Positions 62,702-64,000 of a stretch of DNA of 64,000 bases are shown in pieces; the first letter of the stretch is position 1; every line of letters begins with the position of its first letter. Under the pieces are notes generated by a model. It saw nothing but the letters and a program-made list of their open reading frames with translations. It was not told the origin of the DNA and did not search any database. Source of the DNA: Flammula alnicola (Eukaryota > Basidiomycota > Agaricomycetes > Agaricales > Strophariaceae); contig JADNRV010000148.1 in NCBI GenBank assembly GCA_015499995.1, positions 62,001 to 126,000 of the forward strand, given 5' to 3'. The translations under genes and the position numbers were made by a program.

Positions 62702-64000
62702 GTCTTTTAGATGTGATAAGACGAGAGGGTATTGCAGAGAAGTGAAGACTGAAAAGGTGTCGTGGTTATATACTTTCGTAAAACATGCAGAACAAGGATC
62801 GAGATTTCTCTCATCTCCCGCTTTCGGCCATTCCTTTGTCGGTCTTCCTGATTTGGTCCACCATGTGTTGCTCGAATCTGTGAACGTCCCTTACTTTGGA
62901 TGTTCTTGTTCGTGATTGATCCAAGTATTTCGAAGCCCTTGCTCATGTTCAGAAACGCATATCGCCTGTTACGCTCACTGGTTTGTCTCCATCCCGACCT
63001 GGCCTTGTACTTGAAAAATATCTTACCTTGTTTCACGCGAATTCAATTCAAACCCGATGTTGCGCTCGCGGCTGGATGCCTTCGGCGTGGAGCTCAAGTC
63101 GTCATCTATCTGGAAAGATGACTATATCTGCATTCCGCGATACCCAGATTGTCTGCAAAGAAGTATCGATTAGCGACGTATCTCTGGAGAAACAGCTGGC
63201 ACCTTCAGAGTCATGTTCACTCACTGTGACTGTAGACACAGTGTCGGATCGCACCTGCCTTTTACAGAACAGGGACGAGATTTCTCAAGAGTTACGACAT
63301 CATGATCATGACTGAAGTACGCGAAATCGCTTATTCCCTTTTGGGGCTTCGCTTTGTTCTGCAGAAGGCGGTTTCTTTCAACGAACAAATAGGCAAGTCA
63401 GGTTGGCTACAAGTCCCTTGAACAACAACCGTGAAGATAAGCCTTGATGCAATTTCTCTCATCTCTCACCATCATCATCTAGCTTTTTACAAGGGACGTT
63501 CTTTGTACTCGCCTCGAGTCACGATCGAGAGGCCGCGCTCTCGAAGAAATCGGTTACGGAAAACAGGCGGGCGTCAATCATATTGGAGCACGGTATTTCC
63601 CAAAGATTCGAACCAATAAACCTACTTCTGGCCTTGAAACTTTCGCAGACCCAGTCAGAATGAATTCCGATGTACTCGTCACCACATGCCACTAGCTAGC
63701 TCTGAGTCTGTGAGAGCGCAATGGAGGTATCAGCATCTGTAAGCACCCCTATTCGTCGTCGTCTCAGCATAATCACTTATGGCATGGGCAGTGCACATTC
63801 TTTTTTGTTTGGCCAGTATTCTCAATAACCTCTCTTACGTCTGGGTCAATACGACTCACATTCGGCTGAGGCTTGTGTTCGCCGCAAGACTGGGCCCACA
63901 CGATCGGTTGATCATAAATACCCGACATCAGTTTCTCATTTCTCATCAGACCGAGCACCATTATCGACTTCAACCTACCATGACGGGCACGCCTCGTGCT
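62702..64000. other. Terminal 1.3 kb without recognised gene
   Basis: No convincing gene. A minus-strand frame of 66 codons (63773-63973) containing IYDQPIVWAQSCGEH could belong to a gene that extends past the window edge; not enough sequence is present to judge. Confidence 0.35.

Overview
The window is nuclear DNA of a filamentous basidiomycete, most likely a mushroom-forming Agaricomycete. Its genes are broken by many introns of about 45-60 bp. It carries a class I hydrophobin, a Clp1-like clamp-cell regulator, expanded F-box and BTB families, and a multi-subunit Pol II factor, all typical of that group. Genes were built by hand by splicing open frames at GT/AG borders, so exact exon edges are proposals.

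Layout: 0.5-2.5 kb, a serine/proline-rich protein of unknown function; 3.0-3.4 kb, a small Agaricomycete-type protein; 4.0-6.0 kb, the FG nucleoporin Nup54/Nup57; 6.8-8.2 kb, a CK1-like kinase; 8.9-11.8 kb, the WD40 subunit of chromatin assembly factor 1. Then comes a nest of mobile DNA: a 772-bp Mutator-like element with a perfect 10-bp target duplication (12.9-13.7 kb), followed by two head-to-tail, apparently identical copies of a 5,968-bp Crypton-type element (13.7-25.7 kb). From 25.9 kb: F-box genes, an unknown protein, a fold-back element, an MFS transporter, RPB9, a gene-poor 3.3-kb stretch, a hydrophobin and RPL27. From 41.6 to 53.9 kb: a cluster of BTB genes interrupted by a SNF2/ISWI-like ATPase with C-terminal zinc fingers. 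From 54.7 to 60.8 kb: two related small membrane proteins on either side of an F-box gene, then a membrane-anchored C2-domain protein. At 61.8-62.7 kb: a Clp1-like gene. The last 1.3 kb shows nothing recognisable.

The main result is the tandem Crypton. Each copy carries two spliced, apparently intact genes on the same strand, only 97 bp apart: a 661-aa tyrosine recombinase (R283, H413-R416, W444, Y456, with a C-terminal Gcr1-like DNA-binding region), and a 534-aa XPG/GEN1-type structure-specific nuclease with all the expected acidic active-site residues. All three junctions share the 7-mer ACTTATC, so one copy could be removed by recombination between neighbouring 7-mers. The deduced empty site contains the palindrome TTATC-CT-GATAA. 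A recombinase partnered with a Holliday-junction-resolvase-like nuclease inside a mobile unit is the best candidate here for an undescribed system.

A second theme is local duplication. An F-box gene plus the tail of a membrane-protein gene occurs at 29-31 kb and, inverted, at 55.6-57.7 kb. A block holding a BTB gene and the 3' end of its neighbour occurs at 42.3-43.7 kb and again at 51.1-52.5 kb. In each pair one copy shows decay.
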